Assembly: GCA_963666295.1 (NCBI GenBank)
Contig: OY762707.1
Coordinates: 1,736,001-1,800,000 of the forward strand
Source of the DNA: QZKY01 sp963666295
GTDB taxonomy: Bacteria; Pseudomonadota; Gammaproteobacteria; Burkholderiales; Burkholderiaceae_D
Direction: 5' to 3'
Length of the DNA stretch: 64,000 bases
Notes under the pieces: model-generated
Databases searched by the model: none
Told to the model about the DNA's origin: nothing
What the model saw: only the letters and a program-made list of their open reading frames with translations
In this document: piece by piece, positions 36,539-46,479 of the stretch
How positions within the stretch are numbered: position 1 is the stretch's first letter
Layout of the letters: each line of letters starts with the position of its first letter
Translations under genes and position numbers: made by a program

Positions 36539-38827
36539 ATGAACAAGATGAGCGATTTCAGTTCAGCTGAAGCTATTGCGTTGGCGTCAGCGATTGATCC
36601 ATGGCGTGGGTTCAAGGGCGAGGGTTGGCGCGATAACGTTGCTACTCGCGATTTTATTTCCGAGAACTATTCCGAATATACCGGCAATGAGGATTTCCTT
36701 GTCGGTCCTACCGCAAAAACCAAAAAACAATGGGAAGTCGTTCTTGACTTGCTGAATAAAGAGAGTGCTAATGGCGGCGTTCTGGCTGTTTCCAGCGACG
36801 TTCGTTCCAGCATTACTTCCCATGCACCTGGTTATATTGACAAGGAAACCGAAGTTATTGTCGGTGTGCAGACCGATGAGCCATTGAAGCGCGGTATTTA
36901 TCCGAATGGTGGCCTGCGCATGATCGAGAATGGCCTGAAGGAATATGGTTTCCCAGACGTAGACGAAAAGATCGTCGACATTTATACCAACTACCGCAAG
37001 TCGCATAATGACGGCGTATTTGACGTTTACGATCCTGAGATCGTTGCGTGTCGCCGCAGCGGTGTTATTACCGGCTTGCCGGATGCGTACGGTCGTGGTC
37101 GCATTATCGGTGACTACCGTCGTGTCGCGCTGTATGGTGTTGACTTCCTGATTGAAGACAAGAGACGCGAGAAGGCGGAGTCTGATAGCCAGCCTTTCAG
37201 CGAAGAAGTGATTCGTATCCGCGAAGAGTTGTCTGAGCAAATCAGAGCACTGCAAGAACTGAAAGAAATGGCGCTGAGTTATGGTTACGACCTTTCTGCG
37301 CCAGCGGCTACCGCGCAAGAGGCTACTCAGTGGTTGTACTTTGCGTTCCTGGCAGCGGCCAAGGAGGCAAATGGCGCCGCAACCGGTATTGGTAATATCG
37401 TTACTTTCCTCGACATCTATCTTCAGCGTGACATTGAAGAAGGTCGCATCACAGAAGATGAGGCACAGGAAATCATCGATCAGTTTGTTATCAAATGCCG
37501 CATTCTGCGTTACTTGCGTACCAAGGATTTCGATGCGCTGTTCAGTGGCGATCCAACCTGGGTAACCATCGTAATTGGTGGTATGGATCTCGATGGCCGC
37601 TCCAAGGTAACGAAAACCGCATATCGTCTGCTGCATACCCTTGATAATCTGGATGCGGCACCTGAGCCAAACCTGACCATTCTCTGGTCTTCTGGTCTGC
37701 CAGAAAACTTCAAGAAGTACGCTGCTGCCATGTCGATCAAGACCTCGGCCATTCAGTTCGAAAGTGATAACCTGATGGTCAATAAATGGGGTAGCGACGA
37801 TAACTGTATCGGCTGCTGCGTGTCCCCTATGACTCAGGGCAAGTCAATGCAATACTTCGGCGCACGCGCCAATCTGGCCAAGGCGATGCTGTATGCGATC
37901 AACGGTGGCGTGGACGAGGTTTCCGGTCAGAAAGTGGCCGAAGGCTTTGATCCGATCACCAGCGAGTACCTTGATTACGACGAAGTAATGGAGAAGTTCG
38001 ACAAGCTGCAAGACTGGCTGTGCAGTACCTACGTGCGCGCCATGAACGCAATTCACTACATGCATGACAAGTATGCGTACGAGCGCATGATGATGGCGCT
38101 GCATGATCGTGATGTACTGCGCACGATGGCTTTTGGTCTGGCAGGTGTCAGCATCGTGGCAGACAGCTTGTCCGCTATCAAGTACGCCAAAGTGAAGCCG
38201 ATTCGCAACGAGCAGGGTATCGCGATTGATTTTGAGGTCGAGGGCGACTTCCCGAAATTCGGTAACAATGACGATCGTGTGGATAGCATTGCATCTGAAG
38301 CAACTACGAGCTTCATGAACAAGCTCAAGTCGCACAGGCTTTATCGTGACGCCATGCCGACGCAATCCATCCTGACCATTACCAGCAACGTTGTATACGG
38401 TAAGGTGACGGGCACGACCCCATGTGGCCGCAAGCTTGGTGAACCGTTTGCGCCAGGTGCAAACCCACAGCACGGTCGTGATACAAATGGCTTTATGGCT
38501 GCGGGTGCATCGCTTTCCAAGTTGCCTTACGAGGACAATCTGGATGGCATTTCATGGACCGCCAGCCTGACGCCAAGCAGTTTGGGCAAAGCGACCGATG
38601 AGCAGTCAGTCAATCTGGCCAACTTCCTGGATGGTTTCATGGATGCAGGGGGTTACCACATTAACGTAAACGTTATGGATCGTGAGATGTTGATGGATGC
38701 GATGGAGAACCCAGACAAGTATCCGCACTTGACGATTCGTGTGAGTGGTTACGCAGTAAACTTCCATCGTCTGAACCGTAGTCAGCAGATGGATGTAATT
38801 ACACGTACTTTCCATGAGAAAGCGTGA
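36539..38827 (+). CDS. pflB: Formate C-acetyltransferase (pyruvate formate-lyase)
   Basis: Glycyl-radical enzyme cleaving pyruvate to acetyl-CoA and formate under anoxia. The 762-aa length fits PflB. Active-site Cys426-Cys427 lie in CIGCCVSPMTQGK and the radical Gly737 in IRVSGYAVNF near the C terminus. ATG 36539 has AAGGTGAAG upstream; a GTG at 36500 is in frame but less likely. The activase pflA overlaps its stop. No focA formate channel precedes it, unlike in enterobacteria. Confidence 0.96.
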   Translation: MNKMSDFSSAEAIALASAIDPWRGFKGEGWRDNVATRDFISENYSEYTGNEDFLVGPTAKTKKQWEVVLDLLNKESANGGVLAVSSDVRSSITSHAPGYIDKETEVIVGVQTDEPLKRGIYPNGGLRMIENGLKEYGFPDVDEKIVDIYTNYRKSHNDGVFDVYDPEIVACRRSGVITGLPDAYGRGRIIGDYRRVALYGVDFLIEDKRREKAESDSQPFSEEVIRIREELSEQIRALQELKEMALSYGYDLSAPAATAQEATQWLYFAFLAAAKEANGAATGIGNIVTFLDIYLQRDIEEGRITEDEAQEIIDQFVIKCRILRYLRTKDFDALFSGDPTWVTIVIGGMDLDGRSKVTKTAYRLLHTLDNLDAAPEPNLTILWSSGLPENFKKYAAAMSIKTSAIQFESDNLMVNKWGSDDNCIGCCVSPMTQGKSMQYFGARANLAKAMLYAINGGVDEVSGQKVAEGFDPITSEYLDYDEVMEKFDKLQDWLCSTYVRAMNAIHYMHDKYAYERMMMALHDRDVLRTMAFGLAGVSIVADSLSAIKYAKVKPIRNEQGIAIDFEVEGDFPKFGNNDDRVDSIASEATTSFMNKLKSHRLYRDAMPTQSILTITSNVVYGKVTGTTPCGRKLGEPFAPGANPQHGRDTNGFMAAGASLSKLPYEDNLDGISWTASLTPSSLGKATDEQSVNLANFLDGFMDAGGYHINVNVMDREMLMDAMENPDKYPHLTIRVSGYAVNFHRLNRSQQMDVITRTFHEKA

Positions 38828-39615
38828 TAAAAGGTACGCCAATTAAACCTGAGGCATCCCTACAGACCGGTCAGGCCCCAACAGGCCTGACCGGCTTTGT
38901 TCATTCTACGATCAATGGCGGCGCGGTTGATGGTCCGGGCATGCGCTTTGTGCTGTTCCTGTCCGGTTGTCATATGCGATGCCTGTATTGCCATAATCCG
39001 GATACCTGGCGTCGAGGAAGTGGAGAAGCGCGCACGGTAGATGATATCGTGGCAGAAGTCGGGAAACTGGCGCCTTTTCTGAAGGCGACCGGCGGGATTA
39101 CCGTGACCGGTGGCGAGCCGCTGGTACAGGCCGAGTTTGCGCATGAAGTGCTGCGTCAGTGCAAAGAGAAATACGGTTTGCATACGGCGATTGATACGAA
39201 TGGCCTGCTGGCTGAGCAACTGCCGGATGAATGGTTTGATGTCGTCGATCTAGTTTTACTCGATATCAAGCATATCGATCCTGAAAAACATCAAGAATTA
39301 ACGAAAACACCGCTGCAACCGGTACTGGATTTTGCGCAGCGTCTGGCGAGGATGGGTAAACCTGCATGGATACGTTACGTGCTGGTGCCGGGCTGGACGG
39401 ATGATCTGGAAGACGTCGCCAAACTGGCGGACTTCGTTGCGTCACTCGGTAATGTCGAACGCGTTGAAGTGTTGCCATTTCATAAAATGGGCGAATACAA
39501 ATGGCAGGAGCTGGGGCTGACTTATGAGTTGGCTGAAACAGAGCCGCCCACGCCTGAACTCGTCGAGCAAGTCAAACAGCAGTTTACTCAGCGTGGCCTG
39601 ACAGACGTTGTTTGA
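38824..39615 (+). CDS. pflA: Pyruvate formate-lyase activating enzyme
   Basis: Radical SAM enzyme that installs the glycyl radical on PflB. The 4Fe-4S motif CxxxCxxC is Cys49, Cys53 and Cys56 in SGCHMRCLYCHNPDTW; GGITVTGGEPL is the SAM-binding stretch. GTG start at 38824 overlaps the pflB stop (GTGA), giving tight coupling. The 263-aa product has about 17 extra N-terminal residues compared with E. coli PflA, so a slightly later start is possible. No strong terminator follows. Confidence 0.94.
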   Translation: MIKGTPIKPEASLQTGQAPTGLTGFVHSTINGGAVDGPGMRFVLFLSGCHMRCLYCHNPDTWRRGSGEARTVDDIVAEVGKLAPFLKATGGITVTGGEPLVQAEFAHEVLRQCKEKYGLHTAIDTNGLLAEQLPDEWFDVVDLVLLDIKHIDPEKHQELTKTPLQPVLDFAQRLARMGKPAWIRYVLVPGWTDDLEDVAKLADFVASLGNVERVEVLPFHKMGEYKWQELGLTYELAETEPPTPELVEQVKQQFTQRGLTDVV

Positions 39616-39704
39616 ACAAACGCTGATTTAATGCATGCGTTGTGCGCAGCGAGTGCACATCATCTCTCAGAGCGCGTTTACAGCGCCACCTTCCAAGTTA
39701 CACC

Positions 39705-41363
39705 CTATGCCGCTCCATTCAGCTTTGCGGCATGCTCCCGCGTTTCATGAAAGGTCAGTTTGGGCCAGCGCTCTTGCGTAAGTCGCAGGTTGACACTGGA
39801 TGACGCCAGATAAGTCAGGTTGCCTGCGGCATCAATGCTAAGGTTGCCTGCCAGCGCCTTTTCGAAATCACCGAGTGTACGCTTGTCTTCACAACTGACC
39901 CAGCGTGCGCTACTGGTGCTGGTGCTTTCGAAGACAGCATCCACGCCATACTCATTCTGCAGGCGGCTGGCTACGACTTCAAACTGCAATACTCCAACGG
40001 CACCCAGAATCAGGTCGCTACCGATTAATGGTTTGAACACTTGCACAGCGCCCTCTTCGCCAAGTTGTTGCAAGCCTTTGTGCAGCTGTTTGGTTTTTAG
40101 TGGATTTAGAATGCGCACTGAACGAAAAAGTTCGGGGGCGAAAAACGGAATACCGGTAAATTGCAGTTGTTCACCTTCGGAGAAACTGTCGCCGATCTGC
40201 ATGTTGCCATGATTGGGCAGTCCGATAATATCGCCAGCGTAGGCCTCTTCCACTTGCTCACGGCTCGATGCCATGAAGGTCACAACACTGGAAACACGCA
40301 CCTCGCGCCCCAGTCTTAAGTGCTTGATCCGCATGCCACGCTCAAAATGCCCTGAACACACGCGCATGAACGCGATGCGGTCACGATGGGCTGGATCCAT
40401 GTTGGCCTGAATCTTGAAGATGAAACCGGAAAAGGCGGGTTCGGTCGGTTCGACCGTTCGCACTGTGGCATCTCGTCCACGCGGGGGTTGTGCCCAGTCG
40501 AGCAAGGCATCCAGAATTTCACGGACGCCGAAATTGTTGATGGCAGAGCCAAAAAAAACGGGTGTGAGCGTGCCAGCCAGGAATTCATCGAGATTGAACG
40601 GGTTGGATGCGCCATTGACCAGCTCGACTTCCATGCGCAGTTGCTCGATTTCCAAGGGAAACATTTCATCCAGTTTCGGGTTGTTGATTCCCTTGATGAT
40701 TTCAAACGTTTGGTCGGCGCGTTCGCTACCAGCTTCAAACAGCATGATTTCATCGTTCATCAGGTGATAGACGCCGCGAAAGGTCTTACCCATGCCGACC
40801 GGCCAAGTGATGGGCGCGCACCGAATTTGCAGTACCGATTCAACTTCGTCCAGTAATTCGAGCGGATCGCGTGCTTCACGATCAAGTTTGTTCATAAACG
40901 TGATGATTGGCGTGTTGCGCATGCGACAAACATTTAGCAGTTTGATGGTTTGTGCTTCCACGCCTCGCGCGGCATCAATCACCATCAGCGCCGAGTCCAC
41001 GGCGGTCAGTACGCGGTAGGTGTCTTCCGAAAAATCCTGATGACCGGGCGTATCGAGCAGGTTGACGATATGTTCGCGGTAATCAAACTGCATGACCGAA
41101 CTGGCGACCGAAATGCCGCGTTGCTTTTCAATGCTCATCCAGTCCGATGTGGCGTGTCGGTCGCTTTTGCGCGCCTTGACGGTTCCTGCCTGCTGGATTG
41201 CGCCGGAGAACAGCAGCAACTTTTCTGTTAGCGTCGTTTTGCCGGCATCCGGATGAGAAATGATGGCGAAGGTGCGTCTTCGCGCCACTTCGCGTGCGAT
41301 GCGCTCCATTTCCGGGTTGCGTGAGGTGGAGCCAGTTTTTTCACTGTTTGATGCTGAATTCAT
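39705..41363 (-). CDS. prfC: Peptide chain release factor 3
   Basis: Translational GTPase that removes RF1/RF2 from the ribosome. The P-loop SHPDAGKTT is at about 36-44, followed by DTPGHQDFSEDTYR and NKLDRE. ATG 41363 gives 552 aa; a TTG at 41396 would add 11 residues. Both are longer than the 529-aa E. coli protein because of a Ser/Thr/Asn-rich N-terminal extension. MERIAREVARRR, 18 residues in, is another possible start. Confidence 0.95.
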   Translation of the reverse strand: MNSASNSEKTGSTSRNPEMERIAREVARRRTFAIISHPDAGKTTLTEKLLLFSGAIQQAGTVKARKSDRHATSDWMSIEKQRGISVASSVMQFDYREHIVNLLDTPGHQDFSEDTYRVLTAVDSALMVIDAARGVEAQTIKLLNVCRMRNTPIITFMNKLDREARDPLELLDEVESVLQIRCAPITWPVGMGKTFRGVYHLMNDEIMLFEAGSERADQTFEIIKGINNPKLDEMFPLEIEQLRMEVELVNGASNPFNLDEFLAGTLTPVFFGSAINNFGVREILDALLDWAQPPRGRDATVRTVEPTEPAFSGFIFKIQANMDPAHRDRIAFMRVCSGHFERGMRIKHLRLGREVRVSSVVTFMASSREQVEEAYAGDIIGLPNHGNMQIGDSFSEGEQLQFTGIPFFAPELFRSVRILNPLKTKQLHKGLQQLGEEGAVQVFKPLIGSDLILGAVGVLQFEVVASRLQNEYGVDAVFESTSTSSARWVSCEDKRTLGDFEKALAGNLSIDAAGNLTYLASSSVNLRLTQERWPKLTFHETREHAAKLNGAA

Positions 41364-41690
41364 TTTGGATGGTTTATCCGCTGCCAAAGGTATCAAAGTC
41401 TAACGATTATTTGTAAAGCCGTCCATGAATGTAAAGATGCCATGTCGCTTAAATAAGAACGGTTCTTGCATTTACTTCGGAAAAATTACAGAAGCCCAGA
41501 CCTGAAGCAGGGTGGGAATACTTGATATGTAGGAGGCGCTGACCAAATGCTTGCGCGAGTGATCGGTCGTGTTGCGCGGTGTTTGTTCCGTGCGCGGGAC
41601 CAAAAATCAAATATGTAAAAAGGCTGTCATAAATGGTCTATAGGATGTGGCTTGTAAAAAATAACAAGTTAAAAAATCAAAGAGGTTATT

Positions 41691-43718
41691 GTGGGCCGCA
41701 TATTTTTACCGGCAACAAAGTTGATGCAAAGACTCAAATTGTTGCCCAAGTTTGCCTTGATTGCCCTGGCACTATTGGTGCCGCTTATGGTTGTCTCTGC
41801 TTTGTTGCTCAAAGAGTTGCATCATTCCGTTTCGGTTGCGAAAAGTGAGCTTGCCGGACTGAAGCAACTTAAACAGATACAGACAGTTTTCGATCAGGCC
41901 AGACAGCACCGCGCATTGCAATACATGTTTTTGAATCGCAACAACGATGCCGGTAACAAAACGGCTACGCTACGTGATCAAATCAATCAGGGGATGGCTG
42001 AGTTGGCCAACCAACCCAAAATTGGAGGGGAGGCGCTCTGGGAAGACGTGGCGTCATCCTGGAATAGCTTGCAGGAAAAACTCAAAGCATCTAAAGCCAC
42101 TGAAAGTTACCAGCAGCACAATGGGTTTTTGCAAAAGCTTTCACGTTACAGCGTGATTGCGGCAGATACGTCACGTCTTAGCCTGGATTCTGTGGCGACA
42201 ACCAGACAATTATTTGAAATTGCCTTTCGTACCATTCCGGAAACCGTGGCACCAATTTCAGAGTTGACCGGGCGTGGCGCAGTTATTATTGACACGGGGC
42301 TTTTCCTTCCGAACGAAGATGTTTACCTGAACTCACAGTTCATGCTGGCGAAATACAACCTGAAACGAATTCCAGACCAGATTAAAAGCTTGGGGCTTGA
42401 TGCAGGCTGGCGAGAAGCCAATTTTGATAAAAGTGCCAAGATTGGCAAGCGTGGCGATGATTATCTGGAAATGGTGAGGCTTCAGGTGCTGAATTCGCTT
42501 GACCAGATCGTTGGGAACGAGTTGTACGCGGCAGGTTCAAAGATTGAATCTGACTTGAGTGCGTTGTCGTCAGTTGTTATTCACAAGCTGGATAATTTGC
42601 TATTGGAACGGGTTAACGGGCTTGAGCGCAATCAATTGCTGGTGCTGACGGTGGTCGTTTTGGCTATTTTGATTGCCGCCTATCTTTTGGCCGCTTTTTA
42701 TCTTTCTTTCAGGCGTGACGTCAGTCTGCTGGGGGAAACCGTTAATCGTGCGGCCGCCGGTGATTTGTCGCGCCGAATTGTTTCTGAGTCAAAGGATGAA
42801 CTTGGGGCCATCGTAAATGCCTTCGGGGGCATGACCAGTGATTTGGTGTGTTTGGTGGGAGAGGTTAAACATGGCGCAGACAGCATCGCCGTTGCGGCGA
42901 TGGAAATAGCACAAGGCAATGCCGACTTGTCGAATCGTACACAGCAGCAGGCAGCTTCCATTGAAGAGACTACGGCGACCATGGAGGAGCTTACTGCAAC
43001 CGTAAGGCAAAATGAAAAGAATGCCGAGATGGCGCATCAGCGGACGATTGAGGCCGCAGATGTAACCCAACTTGGTGAACAAATGGTGTTGCAGGTTGCG
43101 GATCGGATGCAGTCCGTCAATGAATCTTCACGCCAGATCGTGAATATTATCGGCTTGATTGATGAAATTGCCTTTCAGACCAATTTGCTGGCCTTGAATG
43201 CGGCAGTTGAGGCAGCGCGTGCCGGCACGCATGGGCGTGGTTTTGCCGTTGTTGCGGGAGAAGTAAGAAGCCTGGCGCAACGCAGTGCTGAAGCGGCATC
43301 TGAAATCAAGCAATTGATTAACGCCTCTGTTGGTCAGGTTGAGGATGGCTGCAAGATTGCTAAACAGGCTTCTCGAACCATGGGGCGTGTTGTTGCCAGT
43401 GTGCGTGAGGTCATGCAGCTTGTGAATGGCATTGCGCTGGCTAGCCATGAACAACGGTCAGGAATAGAGCAGATCAATCTGGCGATAACTGAAATGGACG
43501 AAATTACCCAGCGCAATGCGGCACTGGTTGAGCAATCTGCTGCGGCGGCTGAAAGCATGCATGATCAAACAGAAAGTTTGCAGCAATCTGTTGGCGTGTT
43601 CAAACTGGACGAGCGAGAAAGGGTATTTGAGAAAGCGGAAGAAGACCCGCGCGCCGTGGAAATCATCAGGTTGCCTCTTGGTGCGCAGGAAAACGGGGTG
43701 ATGTTCAAGGCGGCGTGA
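41691..43718 (+). CDS. Methyl-accepting chemotaxis protein
   Basis: Inner-membrane chemoreceptor, 675 aa. The GTG start at 41691 is set by AGAGG 5 nt upstream; ATG 41724 (MQRLKLLPKF) is an alternative. Order: TM1 about 17-40, a periplasmic helical sensor about 45-305, TM2 about 312-335, HAMP, then a signalling domain with the conserved tip EIAFQTNLLALNAAVEAARA. The C terminus lacks an NWETF-type CheR-binding pentapeptide. No che genes lie nearby, so it must use a core set elsewhere. Ligand unknown. Confidence 0.93.
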   Translation: MGRIFLPATKLMQRLKLLPKFALIALALLVPLMVVSALLLKELHHSVSVAKSELAGLKQLKQIQTVFDQARQHRALQYMFLNRNNDAGNKTATLRDQINQGMAELANQPKIGGEALWEDVASSWNSLQEKLKASKATESYQQHNGFLQKLSRYSVIAADTSRLSLDSVATTRQLFEIAFRTIPETVAPISELTGRGAVIIDTGLFLPNEDVYLNSQFMLAKYNLKRIPDQIKSLGLDAGWREANFDKSAKIGKRGDDYLEMVRLQVLNSLDQIVGNELYAAGSKIESDLSALSSVVIHKLDNLLLERVNGLERNQLLVLTVVVLAILIAAYLLAAFYLSFRRDVSLLGETVNRAAAGDLSRRIVSESKDELGAIVNAFGGMTSDLVCLVGEVKHGADSIAVAAMEIAQGNADLSNRTQQQAASIEETTATMEELTATVRQNEKNAEMAHQRTIEAADVTQLGEQMVLQVADRMQSVNESSRQIVNIIGLIDEIAFQTNLLALNAAVEAARAGTHGRGFAVVAGEVRSLAQRSAEAASEIKQLINASVGQVEDGCKIAKQASRTMGRVVASVREVMQLVNGIALASHEQRSGIEQINLAITEMDEITQRNAALVEQSAAAAESMHDQTESLQQSVGVFKLDERERVFEKAEEDPRAVEIIRLPLGAQENGVMFKAA

Positions 43719-43760
43719 GGTGCGCTGCCAGTATGTAACAGGAAGCTACAAAGCCGCCGG

Positions 43761-43804
43761 CAAGCTCGCATTTACTGATACAGTTAAATGCGAGCTTGTT
43801 TTTT
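43761..43804 (+). terminator. Terminator after the chemoreceptor gene
   Basis: A perfect 14-bp stem (CAAGCTCGCATTTA / TAAATGCGAGCTTG) with a 10-nt loop, followed by T6. It ends 28 nt before the next gene's ATG. Confidence 0.9.
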
Positions 43805-43832
43805 ATTCATCCCGTTTTTTTGGAGGTTGCTT

Positions 43833-45272
43833 ATGTCTATGGTTCGTCCTGTTCTGTTCTCATTTGTTGCTTCCCTTTTAATTTCAACCATTGCTTACGC
43901 CGGTACCTTAAACAGTACGCAGGATGATCAGACTGGTGTGGCAGTCACTATCTACAACAGCGATCTCGCGCTTGTGAAGGATCAACGTCAGATAATACTC
44001 AAGGACGGCACGCTTGATCTGGCTTTCCGCGACGTAAGTGCGCGCATCCGTCCTGAAACGGCGCTGCTGACTAGCGTATCTGATCCGGGCAGCTTGTCGG
44101 TGCTCGAGCAAAATTTCAATTTCGACTTGCTTACTCCTGGCAAGATGCTGGAAAAATACGTCGGCAAGACAGTGACGGTCATTCAAACCAACCCGAAAAC
44201 CGGCGAAGAAACGCGCGAAAGGGCGCAAGTGCTGTCGGCGCAAAGTGGCATCGTTTTAAAAATGGGAGACCGGATTGAAACCGGCTTCCCCGGTCGGATT
44301 GTGTATTCCGACGTGCCAGAAAATCTTCATGACCGTCCCACACTCGAAATGATGGTCAACAATCAGGGTGCGCTGCAGCAAAACCTGGAGCTCAGTTACC
44401 TGACGGGCGGCTTGAACTGGAAGGCAGACTATGTCGCCCAACTGGATGAAGAGGGTGGCCGACTTGATTTGTCCGGCTGGGTTACGCTTGCCAACACGAG
44501 TGGAGCCAGCTATCGGAATGCCAGGTTGCAACTGGTGGCAGGGGATGTCAATCGCGTACGGGACGTGATTCAGCCCATGTATGCAGCATCCGAAATGACA
44601 AGAAAGAATGTGACAAGTGCGCCACAGATGGCGGAAGAATCGCTGTTTGAATACCACCTTTACACATTGGACAGACCGACAACCATTGCGGACAAGCAAA
44701 GCAAGCAGGTTGCTTTACTCTCTGCTACCAATGTCCCGGTACGCAAGGAGTTGTTGTTGAAAGGGCGCGATTACTACTATCGCAGTGGCTATGGCGACCT
44801 CGGCCAGAAAATAAAAGTGGGCGTGTTCGTTGAATTCGACAACAAGACGCGCTCGCATCTCGGTATGCCGTTACCGAAAGGGGTGGTACGTGTCTACAAG
44901 AAAGACAGCAGTGGTAACACGCAATTTGTAGGGGAAGACAGAATCGACCATACGCCGAAAAACGAAACGGTGCGCATCAAACTGGGCGAGGCCTTTGACG
45001 TGACAGCAGACAAAAAACAAACCAGCTTTAGCAAGATAGCGGGAGATGGTCGGTACAACTATGTTTACAAAAGCACTTATCAGATCGTGCTGAAAAATGC
45101 GAAAAAGCAAGCCGTAACCGTGACGGTTCAGGAGCCCGTTCCGGGAGACTGGGAAATTTCCGAACAGAGCCACCCGCATGTGAAGGGTGCAAGCAATACG
45201 GCTGTCTGGAAGGTGCGAGTGCCTGCAGAAGGAAAAACGACGCTACGTTACAGTGCAATGATTCGCTATTGA
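43833..45272 (+). CDS. Exported DUF4139 domain protein
   Basis: A 479-aa exported protein. ATG 43833 has TGGAGG with 6-nt spacing and opens a good signal peptide (MSMVRPVLFSFVASLLI..., cleaved near AYA-GT). The body matches DUF4139 proteins: an N-terminal VTIYNSDLALVKDQR segment and a C-terminal beta-rich region ending KTTLRYSAMIRY. Family function is unknown; a mucoidy-inhibitor-like beta-sandwich envelope role has been suggested for relatives. It stands alone between a terminator and tRNA-Phe. Confidence 0.82.
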   Translation: MSMVRPVLFSFVASLLISTIAYAGTLNSTQDDQTGVAVTIYNSDLALVKDQRQIILKDGTLDLAFRDVSARIRPETALLTSVSDPGSLSVLEQNFNFDLLTPGKMLEKYVGKTVTVIQTNPKTGEETRERAQVLSAQSGIVLKMGDRIETGFPGRIVYSDVPENLHDRPTLEMMVNNQGALQQNLELSYLTGGLNWKADYVAQLDEEGGRLDLSGWVTLANTSGASYRNARLQLVAGDVNRVRDVIQPMYAASEMTRKNVTSAPQMAEESLFEYHLYTLDRPTTIADKQSKQVALLSATNVPVRKELLLKGRDYYYRSGYGDLGQKIKVGVFVEFDNKTRSHLGMPLPKGVVRVYKKDSSGNTQFVGEDRIDHTPKNETVRIKLGEAFDVTADKKQTSFSKIAGDGRYNYVYKSTYQIVLKNAKKQAVTVTVQEPVPGDWEISEQSHPHVKGASNTAVWKVRVPAEGKTTLRYSAMIRY

Positions 45273-45290
45273 GATAGTTGCCAATTCGGC

Positions 45291-45320
45291 TTGCGCATAA
45301 GGAATTCGTTTTGCTATAAT
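45291..45320 (+). promoter_or_regulatory. tRNA-Phe promoter
   Basis: TTGCGC (45291-45296), an 18-nt spacer and a perfect TATAAT (45315-45320), 10 nt before the tRNA 5' end. Confidence 0.7.
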
Positions 45321-45330
45321 CGTCCGTCTT

Positions 45331-45407
<77 letters not shown>

Positions 45408-45423
45408 AATTTAGTTTAACGTC

Positions 45424-45456
45424 AAAGGGTTACGGAATTTTTCCGTGACCCTTTTT
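45424..45456. terminator. Terminator between tRNA-Phe and integrase
   Basis: Stem AAAGGGTTACGGA / TCCGTGACCCTTT (one G-U) with a T-rich loop and a T5 run on the plus strand. It lies inside the element and immediately abuts the integrase stop (45457), so the element supplies a new terminator for the tRNA. Confidence 0.75.
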
Positions 45457-46479
45457 CTATTGCAGGCTGCTTTCCTGTGTCAAAATTGTGTCAGAAAGCA
45501 GGTCATCGACAACTTTGGCGTGTTTTGCAAACTGCTCAGGAGCCAAATGAGCGTATCTTTTTACCATTTCGGTAGACTCCCACGCCCCCATTTCCTGAAT
45601 CACATTTAACGGTACACCTTGTTGAGTCAACCAACTCGCCCATGTGTGCCGCAAATCGTGCCAGCGGAAGTTTTCAATCCCAGCACGGTCTAACGCTTTG
45701 TACCAAGCCATCGTATTAACCTGAGTGACCCCTTTACCCTTGTAGGTGAATACCCACTTCTGGTGTTTGCCAATCTGTTTGGTTAATACGCCGATTGCCG
45801 TAGCGTTTAACGTGACGTGAATCGGTTTCCCGCCTTTGGCCTGATCTCCGTGAATCCACGCCACCCTTCGCGCAATATCCACTTGTGACCATTCCATTTT
45901 TGTTACATTCGCCCGTCTCAACCCCGTTGCAAGCGAAAACTTGACCATGTCTGCCAAATGTTCCGGCAACTCACTTAAAAGTTTCCCTGCCTGCTGTGGC
46001 GTCAAGTAACGCACACGCCTTTTCGGTTCACGATACAGCTTGATAACGGGCGCTTTATCCATCCACTCCCATTCATACGCTGCTTTCCTCATGATGGAAC
46101 GAATCAAAGCAAGAAAACGATTTGCCGTTGATGGGCTTTGTTCCCTGCATTTGATCGCCCCAACTTGAGCAATCGCTTCCCGATCAATTTCATCGAGATA
46201 TTTGCCACTAAAAAACTGTTGGAACCACCGTATTTTTGATGCGTCATTACGATGCGTCTTTTTATACGTTGTTTCTTCCAGCCATTTAATGGCGGCTTCA
46301 TCCCATGTACGTCTAGGCTTTTCACCCAATCTCGAAACGCGCCACGCTTCGTGCTTTAACTTATCGTGGAGTTCCTGCGCCTGGGCTTTAATTTTTGTTC
46401 CAGCAGAGCGTCTAATGCGTTCGCCGCTGGGTGTGGTGAAGACGATCCACCACGTCTTTCCGCGTTTGAGAAGTGCCAT
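45457..46479 (-). CDS. Tyrosine integrase
   Basis: Site-specific recombinase that integrates and excises the element, 340 aa. An N-terminal arm-binding/SAM-like region is followed by the catalytic domain with Arg in TGLRRANVTKMEW, Lys in DQAKGGKPIHV, HDLRHTWASWL (His-x-x-Arg), Trp in place of the second His in MGAWES, and the nucleophile Tyr in MVKRYAHL. The complete R-K-H-R-W-Y set suggests activity. Its 5' end overlaps the HTH gene by 124 nt in another frame. Its 3' end contains a pair of TGTGTCA motifs, read on the plus strand. Confidence 0.95.
   Translation of the reverse strand: MALLKRGKTWWIVFTTPSGERIRRSAGTKIKAQAQELHDKLKHEAWRVSRLGEKPRRTWDEAAIKWLEETTYKKTHRNDASKIRWFQQFFSGKYLDEIDREAIAQVGAIKCREQSPSTANRFLALIRSIMRKAAYEWEWMDKAPVIKLYREPKRRVRYLTPQQAGKLLSELPEHLADMVKFSLATGLRRANVTKMEWSQVDIARRVAWIHGDQAKGGKPIHVTLNATAIGVLTKQIGKHQKWVFTYKGKGVTQVNTMAWYKALDRAGIENFRWHDLRHTWASWLTQQGVPLNVIQEMGAWESTEMVKRYAHLAPEQFAKHAKVVDDLLSDTILTQESSLQ
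45476..45493 (+). repeat. Left pair of TGTGTCA motifs (putative integrase arm sites)
   Basis: TGTGTCA at 45476-45482 and 45487-45493, 11 bp start to start, in the same orientation as the right-end pair. They are embedded in the last codons of the integrase gene. Spacing of one helical turn near both element ends suggests arm-type integrase binding sites. Confidence 0.5.
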
